A stretch of 64,000 nucleotides of DNA from Camellia lanceoleosa. Lineage: Eukaryota; Streptophyta; Magnoliopsida; Ericales; Theaceae. The stretch lies in contig CM045761.1 in the NCBI GenBank assembly GCA_025200525.1, forward strand, positions 39,006,190-39,070,189, in the 5' to 3' direction. This document shows positions 1 to 11,571 of the stretch, in pieces. The notes beneath the pieces are model-generated. The model was not told where the DNA came from and made no database searches. It saw nothing but the letters and a program-made list of their open reading frames with translations. Made by a program: the position numbers and the translations under genes. Every line of letters begins with the position of its first letter. Position 1 is the stretch's first letter.

Positions 1-1640
1 CCGTGCGTGTTTTTGGTTTTTCACCCTAGACACTTAGGCCAACTTAATCAATTTCATCTATACCCCCTATCCGAACTTACCAACATATTTACCCCAAACA
101 AATCAATGAAGATCTCCTTTCACAAACATTTCCCTTTACAAATGCAAACTTTCATTTTCTTTATACAAAAACTTGGAATAACAAAATGGATTGACATGCC
201 AATTCAACAATTACCCATGTAATGCAACAATTATCCATGCAATACAACATTCTTTCATTTACAATACTTCCACACAATTGTTCCATTCGTGATCACAATT
301 TCCATTTCCCTTTCCAATGAAATACACAAGGTCACCATATATCCATATAAACCCATTAAGAGCAATAAAATTTCCACATTCAAGTGTTCTCAACAAATTA
401 ATCATTTTATGGTTATGTCACATTTTTCTTTTAACAACAATTCCCAATCAACAAACACTCTTACACTAAGAAATTCCTCATTTCAACATTCATCAATACC
501 ATCACATCATAATATTTCTCAAAAGAAAATCTCTAATTTTCTAGGGTTTCCATAAATGAGGTTTCCTTCTCATAAAAATTTTATTATCTCAAGAAAACAT
601 TTTCCAACAACAACATAACTCAAAATCTCAAGATTTCATATAGAAGATTTTGGAAACCCACATTAAAAAAAAAAAAAAATTCATATTCAACTTATGAGTT
701 GAAATAAAGTTTCCATACTCCCAAAAATTTGTTCTAAATCAATATAGTCTTGCAAAAATGCATATATAACTCTAACAAAATCCCTACCTCAAATTTGAAG
801 AAGGAATCAGATGAAACTGCCAAAATCAACGGTGTGGGAACTTGATCTCCACCACATAACGAAGCCCTTGAGAAGTTATCCAACTTTGATCAAAGGACTA
901 GGATCAAAATGTTAATGGTTTTTGAAGAAATCAAGGATTTAAACTAGTTTGGGAGAAGAAATGTAGAGAGAATGAGGAGAAATGGGTTTGTGAAGAGAGA
1001 GATATACAAAAAGTGGTATACACACAGCCCAAGAAGGAAGGAAAAAATAGATTTTCGAATTCAGCAGAGTCCCGCACGTACGGCACCCATTCCCGCACAT
1101 GCGACGCGTGCCTCCCACACGTGCGACACTCATCCCTACACGTACGGCGCCTCCCCCGCACCTCCTTCCACACCTACATATTTTGTAGTAGCCAAACCCA
1201 AAAATCCCTCCCTCACCGTACATGCGGCCTCCCTTCCTGCATGTAAGGCCCCTCTCCTGCACGTGCGGCTCTCACCTCTGCACATGCAACCCTGCTTCCA
1301 GACAGAAAATTTACCAATTACACTATAGACACCTCGAATCCAACCTCGCACCTCCTCGCACCTTCCGAAGCAAGTGAAACTCAAAATCGAAGTAAGTAAG
1401 AACGAGAATTTTGAGAGTAAGTTTTCAAAAACAATGAACCCAACGGTTAAAAAAACTTTGCATTAAAACCCTACACTATAACAAGAGTAAATTCAATCAT
1501 AACTCAAAGGGAACGAGACGAAAAGCATACTCGGTCATCACACAAATAGTTCAAACTTCTGGAACCAAAGATTCTCCGCTCGAGCGCACAAATGGCCGTT
1601 CGAGCAGACAAGCAACTTCGGCGTAGTCAGCGAAATGGCA
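1..1640 (-). mobile_element. Gypsy-like LTR remnant
   Basis: Non-coding AT-rich DNA that resembles, in the same orientation, the Gypsy LTRs further along. The block at about 787-880 (CCCTACCTCAAATTTGAAG, then GATCTCCACCACA and CGAAGCCCTTGAGAA) matches 45055-45140 in the Gypsy-B LTR. A palindrome array follows at 1065-1290, in the place where Gypsy-A and Gypsy-C carry theirs, and two CTCGAG/TTCGAG-type copies sit near 1575-1605. No gag or pol is attached, so this is a solo or truncated LTR of a related but distinct family. The left end lies outside the window and the right edge is approximate. Confidence 0.5.
1065..1290. repeat. CACGTG-like palindrome array
   Basis: About eight irregularly spaced copies of a short palindrome close to GCACGTGCGGC. 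Examples are CGCACGTACGGC, CACACGTGCGAC and TGCACGTGCGGC; several have core ACATGT or ACGTAC. The cores are G-box/E-box-like. The array is GC-rich inside AT-rich DNA. A TATAC stretch at about 1018-1022 lies on the side that would be downstream on the minus strand. Confidence 0.75.
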
Positions 1641-1957
1641 AACATGAAAGAATTAACTCTTGAAACATCTCTACAAGGCACAATTCGGGTTGGATTCGCA
1701 TCTAAAAACTCATAACCTCACTAAAATAAAAGCCGAACAAAATTATAAATGAAAGAAGTTTTGTCAAACGAGATTGCCAAGAATAAAAACCTAACAAGTA
1801 GGATATGAGTGTTTTTTTTTGTTTGTTTGTTTTTTCTTTTTCTTTTTCTTTTTTTTTTATTTTTTTATTTATAGTTTTTTGTTTAGAGATTCACATGAGG
1901 TTGGTTTAGAAGTTCTACTTTCTACCAAATCCAATGGTGACATTTCTCAGACATTAA

Positions 1958-2112
1958 TCTTTGGTTGGGGGATTTGGGGAGAGATTTAGAAATGGAAAGG
2001 GAAAGGGAAAAAGTAGGTGAAATATGAATAATATATACATACATTTCATTTAGTTTCACACACATTTTCTCTTTCCTTTTCCAAATCCCTCCCTAAATCC
2101 CCCAACCAAACA
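1958..2112. mobile_element. Short foldback MITE
   Basis: The left arm TTTGGTTGGGGGATTTGGGG pairs with the right arm CCCTAAATCCCCCAACCAAA, and the matching continues inward through a GGAAAGGGAAA / TTTCCTTTTCC stretch. The loop between the arms is about 50 bp. The whole unit is about 155 bp and non-coding. The superfamily is not assignable because no clear target duplication is visible. Confidence 0.75.
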
Positions 2113-2479
2113 CAGTGAATAAACTTCAAAAAATAATAAAATCAAGGACATAAAATCATATAGTAATTTGTTGGTTTGGTGACTGAATAGTGATTGTTGA
2201 ATCATATGCTATTATTAATTTTCTTTAGTCTAATGAATAACCTAGAAGACAGTGGTAGCTATTTTTCATTGCTTGAACACACTCCACATACATCTACAGG
2301 GCACTTCAAATGAGCAAGAAGCACCAACATGCATTGATTGATTACTTATTTATTTACTTATTAGCTTTTGTTTCTGTTTATTTTAGGATTAGAGATGTGA
2401 ACCTGATAAGTAGGTATCTCTCCCTTTTTTTTCTTTTTCTTTTTTTGTTTTTGTTTTTGGGTTTGATGGTCTATTGGTA

Positions 2480-2567
<88 letters not shown>

Positions 2568-2932
2568 ATGGATTGCACTATCAAGGGATTTGTGGCTTCT
2601 ACATCAGTAGTGGCAGAAGTGGCCTCTGCAAAAACAATGGAGCAGCACAATTGTTGTTGTTGTATTCTATTAATGGAATAACTAAGCACTTTTAAGCATT
2701 AATTCATCAAAACTAAAATGAAAATATTGTACTTTGGACGGTATGCTTATGCAAATTAGTTGAGATTGTATCTATATGCTATTTATGCTAAGTTTGAGTG
2801 GTTAGAAGTGTGTGAGACCTATGGGATTGCCAATCCAATCCCTAGCCCATGGACTAAAACAAACGTGACATAAAAAAATGCTTCAATTGATTCCCTTTTA
2901 AAGCTAAGCAACATTTGTTGTTGTTTTGTTGT
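2113..2932. other. Intergenic, no gene seen
   Basis: AT-rich DNA with poly-pyrimidine tracts and the compound microsatellite at 2481-2565. A TTG-rich stretch at about 2910-2932 is the insertion point of Copia-1. No supported coding sequence was seen. Confidence 0.6.
2481..2565. repeat. Compound microsatellite (CTT)n(ATT)n
   Basis: About 12 CTT units run directly into about 16 ATT units. Long Ser/Tyr or Ile/Arg homopolymer translations across this stretch are artefacts of the repeat. Confidence 0.97.
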
Positions 2933-3397
2933 TGTAAATCATGTATAATGCAGCGGGTAAAAAAAAAAAAAAAAAAATCAATTCTAACCTTAAGTGATAG
3001 AATCTGAAGTGAAGAACCTTGTGGGTAAATCACGTGCTTCTCAAACCACGAACTATGAACACCCCAGCAATAGAGTAATACCACAGTATGAGTATCACCC
3101 ACACCAGTCACAGTGCAAAAGCTTGATCGTTATTTTAATGGGAGAGAGTTAGAGAGAAAGTATGGGAAAAATCATTCATTATTCGATACATCACATATCT
3201 CATATATCGTATCAAATATATAGGCTGAGTATCTAACCATCTATTGATATCTCTTGATAAGATATGGTAGATATAGATATTGATTGTGGGTTATCTAAAT
3301 AATTCAAATTCAAATTATTTAGATGATCTATATGGGTAGTGGGTCATGCCACATGGGCGCCCAAATCCGGGTTCAATACCCGACCCAATTTCCTACA
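2933..3397 (-). repeat. Copia-1 3' LTR
   Basis: A 465-bp LTR with TG...CA ends that matches 10197-10653 over its full length, with scattered substitutions and differences in the A-tract near 2960. On the minus strand it is the downstream (3') LTR. Confidence 0.95.
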
Positions 3398-3409
3398 TCT
3401 CCCACTCGC
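3398..3409 (-). other. Copia-1 polypurine tract
   Basis: On the minus strand GAGTGGGAGA directly precedes the 3' LTR. This is the expected position for the plus-strand primer of reverse transcription. Confidence 0.75.
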
Positions 3410-4547
3410 ACATGAGTTGGAATGGCACTGCCACATCTCTATCTCAATCTCCCTAAAAATTGAACAATCTCATACTAGCTAATGAATCGTGCAACCACTG
3501 AGAACACCTGCATGTGGGAGCTCTATACTAGAAACTCAATATAAGCCAGCATAGAGACATCAACCCAAAAAGAATAAAAATAGTGTCTCATGTACGTAGA
3601 CCCATCTAGCTACATCGGTCCAAAACATCTCTAATCCCTCAAAGAGCATGTTTGACCCTCCTAGGTCCCGCATTATATTCACACCCAATCAGCATCCCAT
3701 AGAGAGTGATGTGAGTTGTCGACAGTGAATATAGAGTAGAGATGTAAAACTAGATGATCTTCACTTCACCCTCATATCATTTAATTCGGAATTGACCGCT
3801 TTCCCAATAATGTCCTTTAAAGATGAATTAAACATGACCGCAGGCAATATACCAAAGTAGTTGAACATCAACTCCTCATCTTATGACATAGTCAAAGGTC
3901 ACAAAAAGGCACAAAGTGAAGTCATTGGAAAAATGATTTTTAGGACTCACATGGTGAGGAAATAGGGATCCATTCTCTCACCTCGCTAACGGGTCGATAA
4001 GCACATGCAATACGAATGCATGTTATAGTGGCATAACTCTTCCAAAGAATGATATTAAACTCACACACCATATAGATCTTATTCTAGTCGCTCTTAAGTG
4101 TATAAGTCGTTGTCTAGCGTATAACTCGAATTCTCTATTTACTCACCTCTCAAGTATCAAATGAGATCTTGCATCTGGCTATCTATAACAGGCACATCAT
4201 GGAAAAGTGAGTACTCTCATATCCATGGTCGGTCTCTAACAAGACCTCATCTTGGCTCCAACCAAGGTGACATAGCTAGTGAATAATTTTAGCTTCTCTC
4301 TTGGCTCCAGATACAATAAGCCACTAATCTCATCTTTGCTCGCTACCTAGCGCTAAGGGAAATTGCTCGTGTGAGTGAGCCAATCTTGCCTACTAACATC
4401 AATTTATTTATTCTGTGTATGCTAATTCACAAACCATTGCAAAAAGTAGTAAACATAAATGTGCAATATAAACAAATATGAATACTAATGGCATAAATAT
4501 CCCAAAATAAATGAGAGTTCAACTTAATACACACACACACATATATA
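3410..4547 (-). other. Copia-1 3' untranslated region
   Basis: About 1.1 kb between the end of pol and the polypurine tract. No supported reading frame. It contains a short (AC)n run followed by AT repeats near 4530-4548. Confidence 0.6.
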
Positions 4548-7500
4548 TCACCACCTACGTAGTCCTAAAGCCCTAACATGAGTAAGATAAACATCTCTGG
4601 CAATAGGCTTAGTCAAGGGGTCCGCAACCATGCGACTCATAAGGATGTGTTCCAGGATCACTTCTTTTTATGCCACAATGTCTCTGATAAAGTTGAACCT
4701 CACACCAATGTGTTTGGTTCTCCCGTGGTACTTAGGATCCTTAGAGTAAGTGAGCGCAGCCATGCTGTCGCAATGGATAGTCACAAGGTCTGAAGTGTCT
4801 GTGACAATATCCAAATGCTGAAGGAATCTCCTTAACCAAATGGCTTCCTGAACGGCAGATGAACAAGCCACAAACTCAGCCTCCATAGTCGATAAGGCGA
4901 TACATGATTGCTTCTCATTGCTCCAAGAAATAGCACCATCACTAAGCATGAAAGCATATCCTGAGGTGGACTTACACTCATCTAAGTCTCCTCTCCAGTC
5001 AGCATCACAATAGCCAACTAGACGTAGATCTGAACTTTGGTAGCAAAGTGTATAATCTGTAGTCCCTCTAAGATATCGTAATATCCTCTTAATTGCTTTC
5101 CAATGAGCTGGTCCTAGGTTAGATTGGTAACGACTCACCAATCCGACTGCATAACAAATGTCAAGGCGTGTACACATCATAGCATACATCAAGCTTTCAA
5201 CAGCATTTGCATAGGGAACACGGCCCATCTTTTCATTCTCTTCTGGAGTCTTAGGACCCATATCAAGGCTTAGGCTCTCGCCTCTCGCAATAGGAGTGTC
5301 AATGGGTTTGTAGCTCTGCATCTGGAATCGCTCTAGGATAGTCTTAATGTAAGTCTCTTGAGACAAACCTAGAAGTCTCCTAGAGTGATCCTTAAGGATC
5401 TTAACATCGAGCACATAGCTTGCTTCACCCATGTCTTTCATCTCAAATGTAGAGAACAACCACTTTTTAGTGGCAACAATCATCTCCTTGTCATTTCCAG
5501 CCAATAATATGTCATCCACATATAATGAAAATATCAGAAAAATTTCCTTGGACCGTTTAACGTACACACAGTGATCTTTATCGATCATCATAAACCCATT
5601 AGAAACAATGGCTCAATGAAATCTCATATTCCACTGTCTAGATAATTGCTTAAAGCCATAAATAGATCGTTGAAGCTTGCAAACTTTGCGCTCCTGACCT
5701 ACTACCACAAAGCCTTCTAGTTGATCCATACAGATCTCTTCATCTAATTCTCCATTGAGAAATGCAGTCTTAACGTCCATCTGATATAGCTCTAAGTCCA
5801 ACTGAGCTACTATGGCCAAAATTAGGCGAATAGAGGCAAACCTCACAACTGGTGAAAAAGTTTCATCATAGTCCACACCCTCTCGTTAGGTGTAACATTT
5901 CGCCACTAGGCGAGCCTTATACCTTTCTATGGAACCATCTGCCTTGCACTTGATTTTGAAAACCCATTTGTTCCCAATAGTCTTATGCCCTAGCGGCAAA
6001 TCAACCAAGTCCCAGACATGATTTTTCTTCATAGACTCTATTTCTTCATCCATTGCAACACTCCATTCTTTACTAGTAGGGGATGAGAGAGCCTCTTTGA
6101 GATTCTTAGGCTCCATCTCATCACTCGGAGCAATCATGAATGCTTCCCCTTCAATATCAAAACGACAACAGGGTATAGCTCCATGTTTGCTTCTACGCAG
6201 TTGAGAATCCTGAGAATCCTCATCCATTGAATCTAATCCATAGGTAGGTAAATTGTTCCCATTGTCTCTAGGAGCTTGAGGGATTATTTCCTCATTCTCT
6301 ACTAGGCTACTAGGTGCACCTTCAAGTAGATCCTCCATCTTATAGAGTTCTACATCTCTAGTTACCTCACATTTGCTAGGGAAATCCTCCTCTAGGAAAT
6401 CCACATCTCGTGACTCAATTTTAGTCACACTTCCATTCGAATGCTCCCCAATAAATACATAGCCCTTAGAATGCTCACTATAGCGAATGAAGATACACTT
6501 CTTTCCTCTAGAGCCCAACTTCCCAAACTTATGAGAAGCATTGTGTATGTAAGCTGCCAAACCCCAAGGCCACAAATTGCCCATATCAGGCTTTTTACCA
6601 GTCCACATCTCATATGGGGTGAAAGGAACTGATTTGGAGGGCACACAGTTAAGGATGTAGGCAGCAGTCAACAAAGCATCTCCCCAATAAGAAATGGGAA
6701 GATTAGCTTGCGCCATCATAGATCTAACCATGTCAAGCAATGTGCGATTCTTTCTCTCCGCTACACCATTTTGCTGCAGAGTCCCAGGAATGATCAATTG
6801 CCTGATAACTCATTTTTCCTCATAAAGCACTTTAAATTGCTCAGATAAATGCTCGCGTCCCCAGTCAATCCTTAGAGCCTTAATGCTCTTGTCTAATTGA
6901 TTCTCAATCTCATTAACACACTGTCTAAAGTAATCCAATGCTTCTGACTTCTGAGAAATCAAATAGACATGGCCAAAACGCGTGCAATCATCTATAAATG
7001 TGATAAAAGAAGGGGCTCCATGCCTTGCCCTCACATTCACTGGTCCACATATATCAGAATGAATAAGTTATAATGGGATAAATGCCCTTCTGGCTTTCCC
7101 AAATGGTTTCCTTATTGCCTTTCTAGCAAGACAGTGCTCATAAGTAGACGAAGTGACTCTAGCGAGTGGGCCTAAATGACCTTCTCTAGCCAATCTAGTC
7201 ATCATGTCTTGCCCTATGTGGCCTAATCTAGCATGCCATCTCATAGAATCATTATCACAAAAAGATGCAACATTAGAAATAGAGCCATTGACATTTTTAT
7301 TAAAACTAGAATCATCCACATCCAAAACTAAACAATCATCTTAAAGATAACCAAAACCAAAAAAAATTGTTCCCAAATAAATGCTAACACCATTATTCTC
7401 AAAACAAAAGTTAAAACCAAGGCTCATCATGCTAATAACTGAAACTAAGTTTCGTCGAATATCCGGAGCTTAAAGAACATCACGAAGATATAATGTGCGC

Positions 7501-7799
7501 CCTTGTCGCATTTCCAGCTTGAATGTGCCAATGCCAAGCACCTCCACACTAGACTCGTTCCCCATGTAAACTTTTCTGCTCCCAGCAGGTACTCAGCAAT
7601 ACTTAACGAACCCTACATTGTTCCTCGCAATGTGGTCTGTTGCTCTAGAGTCTACAACCCAAAAATGAGGAGAATGAGGAATTAATGCTTGACTAGAAAC
7701 AAAGCATTGAATACAAGAAATTAAGTAAGGGAGTACTTTCTTCTGCTTAGGGCAATCCCGAGCAAAGTGTCCTTCTTTGTTACAGTTAAAGCATGTCAA
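4548..7799 (-). pseudogene. Copia-1 pol remnant (knuckle-PR-INT-RT-RH)
   Basis: One minus-strand frame runs from the CCHC knuckle (CFNCNKEGHFARDC, near 7795-7750) through a protease with DSR where DSG is expected (near 7660). It continues through the pre-integrase region (MRWHARLGHIGQDMM, near 7240), integrase (FIDDCTRF, then QQNGVAERKNR near 6770), RT (DETFSPVVRF, QMDVKTAFLNGE, then YVDD near 5530) and RNase H (GYCDADW, ALSTMEAEF, DSMAAL). Stops interrupt it near 7593, 7060, 6808, 5884, 5611 and 4669, yet the frame does not shift across this span. Decay from the knuckle onward is therefore mostly by base substitution. The frame can be followed past the last stop to a final stop at 4548-4550. 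The protease active-site change alone would prevent polyprotein processing. Confidence 0.92.
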
Positions 7800-7802
7800 T
7801 TT

Positions 7803-8578
7803 AGCCTTTACCTTCTTGCCACCTCTCTTGCCCCTACGCTTGAAATTTCTAGCATTGTTAGGCTTAAGCGCAACTGTTGCTTACTTCCTGGGAGCACCTT
7901 TTGCTTTTCCACGCTTGAATTGAGAAGTCCTATGTGAGTTTGACTCAACCACCATAGCAGAACCATCAGACTTAGCCGCCTCTAGGTGCTCAGCCTCTAG
8001 CTTTAAATGATGCGATATGTCTTCAAATGTTTTCACACTCATTATGCATCATGTTCTGCTTCATCTGCTCCCAAGAATTTGGCAGAGAGCGAATCACAGC
8101 TTGTACTTGTTGCTCTTGAGTCAAATTGTGCCCAGTAGCCGCAAGCTCACGTATCATGGCTGACATGACCCTGAAATGCTGCTTCATCAAGTGATGTGCC
8201 TTTTCTGATAGAAGTCAAACTTCATATTCAGCCCACATAGCTTTGCCAAAAAGGTGATGCCAAACTTTTGCTTGAGAGCTTCCTACATCTCAAATGCAGT
8301 CGGACAATGCTCAAACTCACTAATCAAGTTGTTGTGCATGCTGCTCAACATGGTAAAGCGCGCACACCGATCTTTGTTACGCCAAGTCTGAAAGACTTCA
8401 AGATCACAATGATATTGAGCTGTATTCCCTGCTTAGGCTCAACCATCACTTGTTCAAGTGTGGTCAACACTTCTTGCTCATTGAGGAGGTATTGGATCTT
8501 ACGGCGCCATATGTCATAATTGTCGCCATCCAATTTCTCTCCTTTAGTTAAGTCTGCTACCACTGTCTTAGCTGCCAT
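7803..8578 (-). pseudogene. Copia-1 gag remnant
   Basis: The start chosen is the ATG of MAAKTVVADLTKGEKLDG, followed by NYDIWRRKIQYLLNEQEV, typical of the N-terminus of Copia gag (UBN2-type capsid domain). The reading frame is lost near 8345. Between there and the knuckle the sequence changes frame relative to pol, so at least one indel is present. Residual capsid-like text is visible in other frames. It encodes no usable capsid. Confidence 0.85.
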
Positions 8579-10182
8579 TTCTATACACAGAGTAAAGGAA
8601 GAATAACTGCGCAAGGGATATTAATGTTAGTAACACAAAATTATTTTGCAGTAAAAGAATCTAAATTAAATAATGATAATATTACACATGTCTCAAGATC
8701 AAAAATTTGCTAGGCTCATAATCATCTCTTGCACCTCTAGTGACAATTATCAAAATTTAATTTAATTCCATGTGCAATAAAAAAGAAAAAAAAAACCTCC
8801 TAGTACTTATGGCATGTACAAAGCATGATAAATTCCATACAATAGCATCTTAATGTAAATTTACAATTAACTCATGCTATATTCATTTAATAATGGAATT
8901 TAAATAAGTAAATAAATAAATAAACTAATCATGCTTCTCTAATCACAACATATTACAAACTCTAAGGAAAAAAAACAACAATATGTTGTTTTTAATATTC
9001 AAATTATGCCATAACGGAAAGTACATCATTCTAAATTTTTCTAGAATTTTAAATAATTAATAAACACACATAAAATCATAAATAAATATTCCAGAATCTG
9101 GTAAACTGTAACAATCATACTAGTAAATAGTAAACCATTACAATAGTCTACAATAAAAATTTTAGCCCTAGAAACTTAATCATGCAACACCAGAAGCATT
9201 TTAAAGTAGAAATAATGAATTATTATCTCAGGAAAAATATTTTTTATTTTTATAAAATTTTGAAAATTTTACAGTAGATAAAAAATTTAATTCTAAACTC
9301 AACAGTACGAATCACACTAAAAACAAAGTTATAATGAATTATTTATGACCATTTAACGCGATTTAGGATTTAAGGAAAAAACAAACAGTGCCTTAACATC
9401 TAGCCAAAGCTAAGCGCCAAAAAGCGTGGAAAAATGTGGCGCTGCGGCTTCGACTAATAAGACGGCGACGCGCATGGCACGCATGTGGAAGCAGCGGTTT
9501 AGCGCGCTTGGGAAGGGCACATGTCGCCCACCTGGCGTGTGGTTGGCGGGTGAGACGCGTGGCAAGCTTTGGCTACGCTAGCTAGCGCGTGAGTCACACG
9601 CGCCGCCTTTCGGAATGATTTCTGGACTGATTTTGGTACTGTCGGACTCATTTTTCAAAATAAAAAACAATGGTGGTCTCAAAAATGACATCTAATAAAC
9701 ATAAATGATGATGTGTATTGCACACTCTCTCTCTCTCTAATGAGAGTGGAAGTGCAGAAACTCTGCACTTCATCTTCTTCCTTAAGCCATCAAAAATTCA
9801 AAACGAGCCCAAATTAGGGTTTGATGTATCTCATCAACCGTAACTCCAAATCTAACAAATAATATATGGTTTCAAAGGTCTCGAAATAAGGATTCTAAAT
9901 ATGTAAGATTTGTAGACTGAAATTAAAGCATGTAAAACCATCATGCATGTAAAGTTTCAAGGATATAAAATGGGTCTCCATTTTTCTTGAAATCTAACCG
10001 TTGAATTTTCATGAAACTTTGCAAATATGTTTTACATAAAATATACTACAACATATATAAATTTCGGGTTGACCGGAGATAGTTCAAAAAATTATTAATT
10101 TTCATGCATATATCATGTATATATATACATAATTATACACATATTTTAATGCATAAAAATAAGCACAAAATTACCTATTTAA
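8579..10182 (-). other. Copia-1 long 5' leader
   Basis: About 1.6 kb between the primer-binding site and gag, long for a Copia leader. It is AT-rich except for a GC-rich island at 9395-9605. No coding sequence was recognised. Confidence 0.6.
9395..9605. other. GC-rich island in the Copia-1 leader
   Basis: A stretch rich in GCG, ACGCG and GCGTGG words (GACGGCGACGCG, TTAGCGCGCTTGG, GAGACGCGTGGC) inside otherwise AT-rich leader. No frame gives a recognisable protein. It may be a captured fragment or a structured leader segment. Confidence 0.5.
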
Positions 10183-10195
10183 TGCTCTGATACCA
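10183..10195 (-). other. Copia-1 primer-binding site
   Basis: On the minus strand the sequence next to the 5' LTR reads TGGTATCAGAGCA, complementary to the 3' end of initiator tRNA-Met, the usual primer for plant Copia and many Gypsy elements. One base separates it from the LTR. Confidence 0.93.
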
Positions 10196-10196
10196 A

Positions 10197-10653
10197 TGTA
10201 AATCATGTATAACGCAGCGGGTAAAAAAAAAAAAAACAATTCTAACCTTAAGTGATAGAATCTGAAACGAAGAACCTTGTGGGTAAATCACGTGCTTTTC
10301 AAACCATGAACTACGAACACCCAACAATGGAGTGATACCACGGTATGAATATCACCCACACCAGTCATAGTACAAAAGCTTGATCGTTATTTTAATGGGA
10401 GAGAGTTAGAGAAAGAGAGAGTATGGGAAAAATAATTCGTTATTTGATACATCCCATATCCCATATATTGTATCAGATATATAGGCTGAGTATCTGATCA
10501 TCTATCCATATCTCTTGATAAGATATGGTAGATTTACATACTGATTGTGGGTTATCCAAATAATTCAAATTATTTAGATGATTTGATAAGGGTCACGAGT
10601 CATGCCACATGGGCGCCCAAATCCGAGTCCAATACCCGGCCCAATTTCCTACA
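10197..10653 (-). repeat. Copia-1 5' LTR
   Basis: A 457-bp LTR homologous to 2933-3397. On the minus strand it is the promoter-bearing upstream LTR. Many single-base differences from its partner, more than between the Gypsy-B LTRs, suggest an older insertion. Confidence 0.95.
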
Positions 10654-10665
10654 ATAGTTGTTGCT

Positions 10666-10714
<49 letters not shown>

Positions 10715-11562
10715 CGTATTGGTATGGCCAACACATGACAACCCTACTTGAACGTGACAGAAACCATCAATACATTTAGTGTCAAGTATAGATGATCAAA
10801 AATTAGGATTTTAAGATTAAGATTTTAAAAATAAATAAATAAGAGTGAAAAACACAAAATGAAACTTAAATGAGTTGCTTCATTAGCAAAAGGATGTTGT
10901 CTAATAAGAATATGATGGAAATGTTACATCCACCGCCTTTTTTTACAACATCTATCAATTTTAATTAAACTATAAAGGTATCATTTTAAAAAATTTGCTT
11001 AGACAAGATACCTTACTTATTGTTTAACAATGATTGACCCTTTGACCTTTTAATTGACAGTGTATAGGAGTGACCAACTGAGTTAGTCATTAATTTATAT
11101 CTAGATTTTTTTTAAACAAAAAAATCATCGAGAATGATGTGACAATGACAGTGACATTTTTAAAGTTACAATTAATAAGAGTTGGTTCTTGGATATGAAA
11201 TGAAATGACTACATTATTGTGTATGAATATTTTATACCAAAATTTTCTTTGTATATTATTGTTATTATTATTATTGTTAATTTATTCATTTTGACACCCA
11301 AACAATGTACAAAAATACTATAGTGATGAACATCCGTAGTCCTACGAGGACAAAATCAATCTTGTAATTGTCAAAAACTAAGAGCAAGCACACATAATTT
11401 GATCAATTGGGGTACACTTCTACTAATGAGATTAGGAGATGTTTGGTTTGCATTTCTTTTTTTTTCTTTTTTAAATATAAACTAATTTGAAGAAAATAAA
11501 TATTAAAAAAATATTTTAAATTTCTTAAAAATTATTTTTATCCTCTCAAAAGATCAAACTAT
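10654..11562. other. Intergenic, no gene seen
   Basis: It begins with a 41-T homopolymer (10667-10707) followed by A7. The rest is AT-rich with no supported frame. Confidence 0.6.
10667..10707. repeat. Poly-T tract
   Basis: A run of 41 T residues, 13 bp beyond the Copia-1 right LTR. On the minus strand it would be a poly-A tail, so it may mark a retroposed fragment, but nothing recognisable is attached. Confidence 0.85.
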
Positions 11563-11571
11563 ATAAAAATA

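Larger units (their letters stand above)
2933..10653 (-). mobile_element. Copia LTR retrotransposon (Copia-1)
   Basis: Complete element of about 7.7 kb lying on the minus strand. Both LTRs begin TGTAAATCATGTATAA and end TTTCCTACA. A tRNA-Met-type primer-binding site sits inside the right LTR and a polypurine tract inside the left one. Internal order on the minus strand is leader, gag, CCHC knuckle, protease, integrase, reverse transcriptase, RNase H, which is the Copia order with integrase before RT. The coding region has several in-frame stops and at least one frameshift, so the copy cannot encode its own proteins. The flanks (GTTGT and ATAGT) are not a clean 5-bp duplication; the target was a TTG-rich stretch. 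Confidence 0.95.

Noticed and set aside
1065..1290. Possible CRISPR-like repeat-spacer array
   Set aside because: Repeats are about 10-bp palindromes with variable spacing inside a plant LTR; repeat and spacer lengths do not fit CRISPR and the genome is eukaryotic.
972..1384. Overlapping frames on both strands at the CACGTG-like array
   Set aside because: GC-rich palindromic array that is open in several frames; Cys/Arg- or Pro/His-rich and with no family resemblance.
2471..2695. Poly-Ser/Tyr and poly-Ile/Arg frames
   Set aside because: Direct translation of the (CTT)n(ATT)n microsatellite.
2928..10658. Five-base target duplication for Copia-1
   Set aside because: Flanks GTTGT and ATAGT do not match; the target is TTG-rich and partial similarity is expected by chance.
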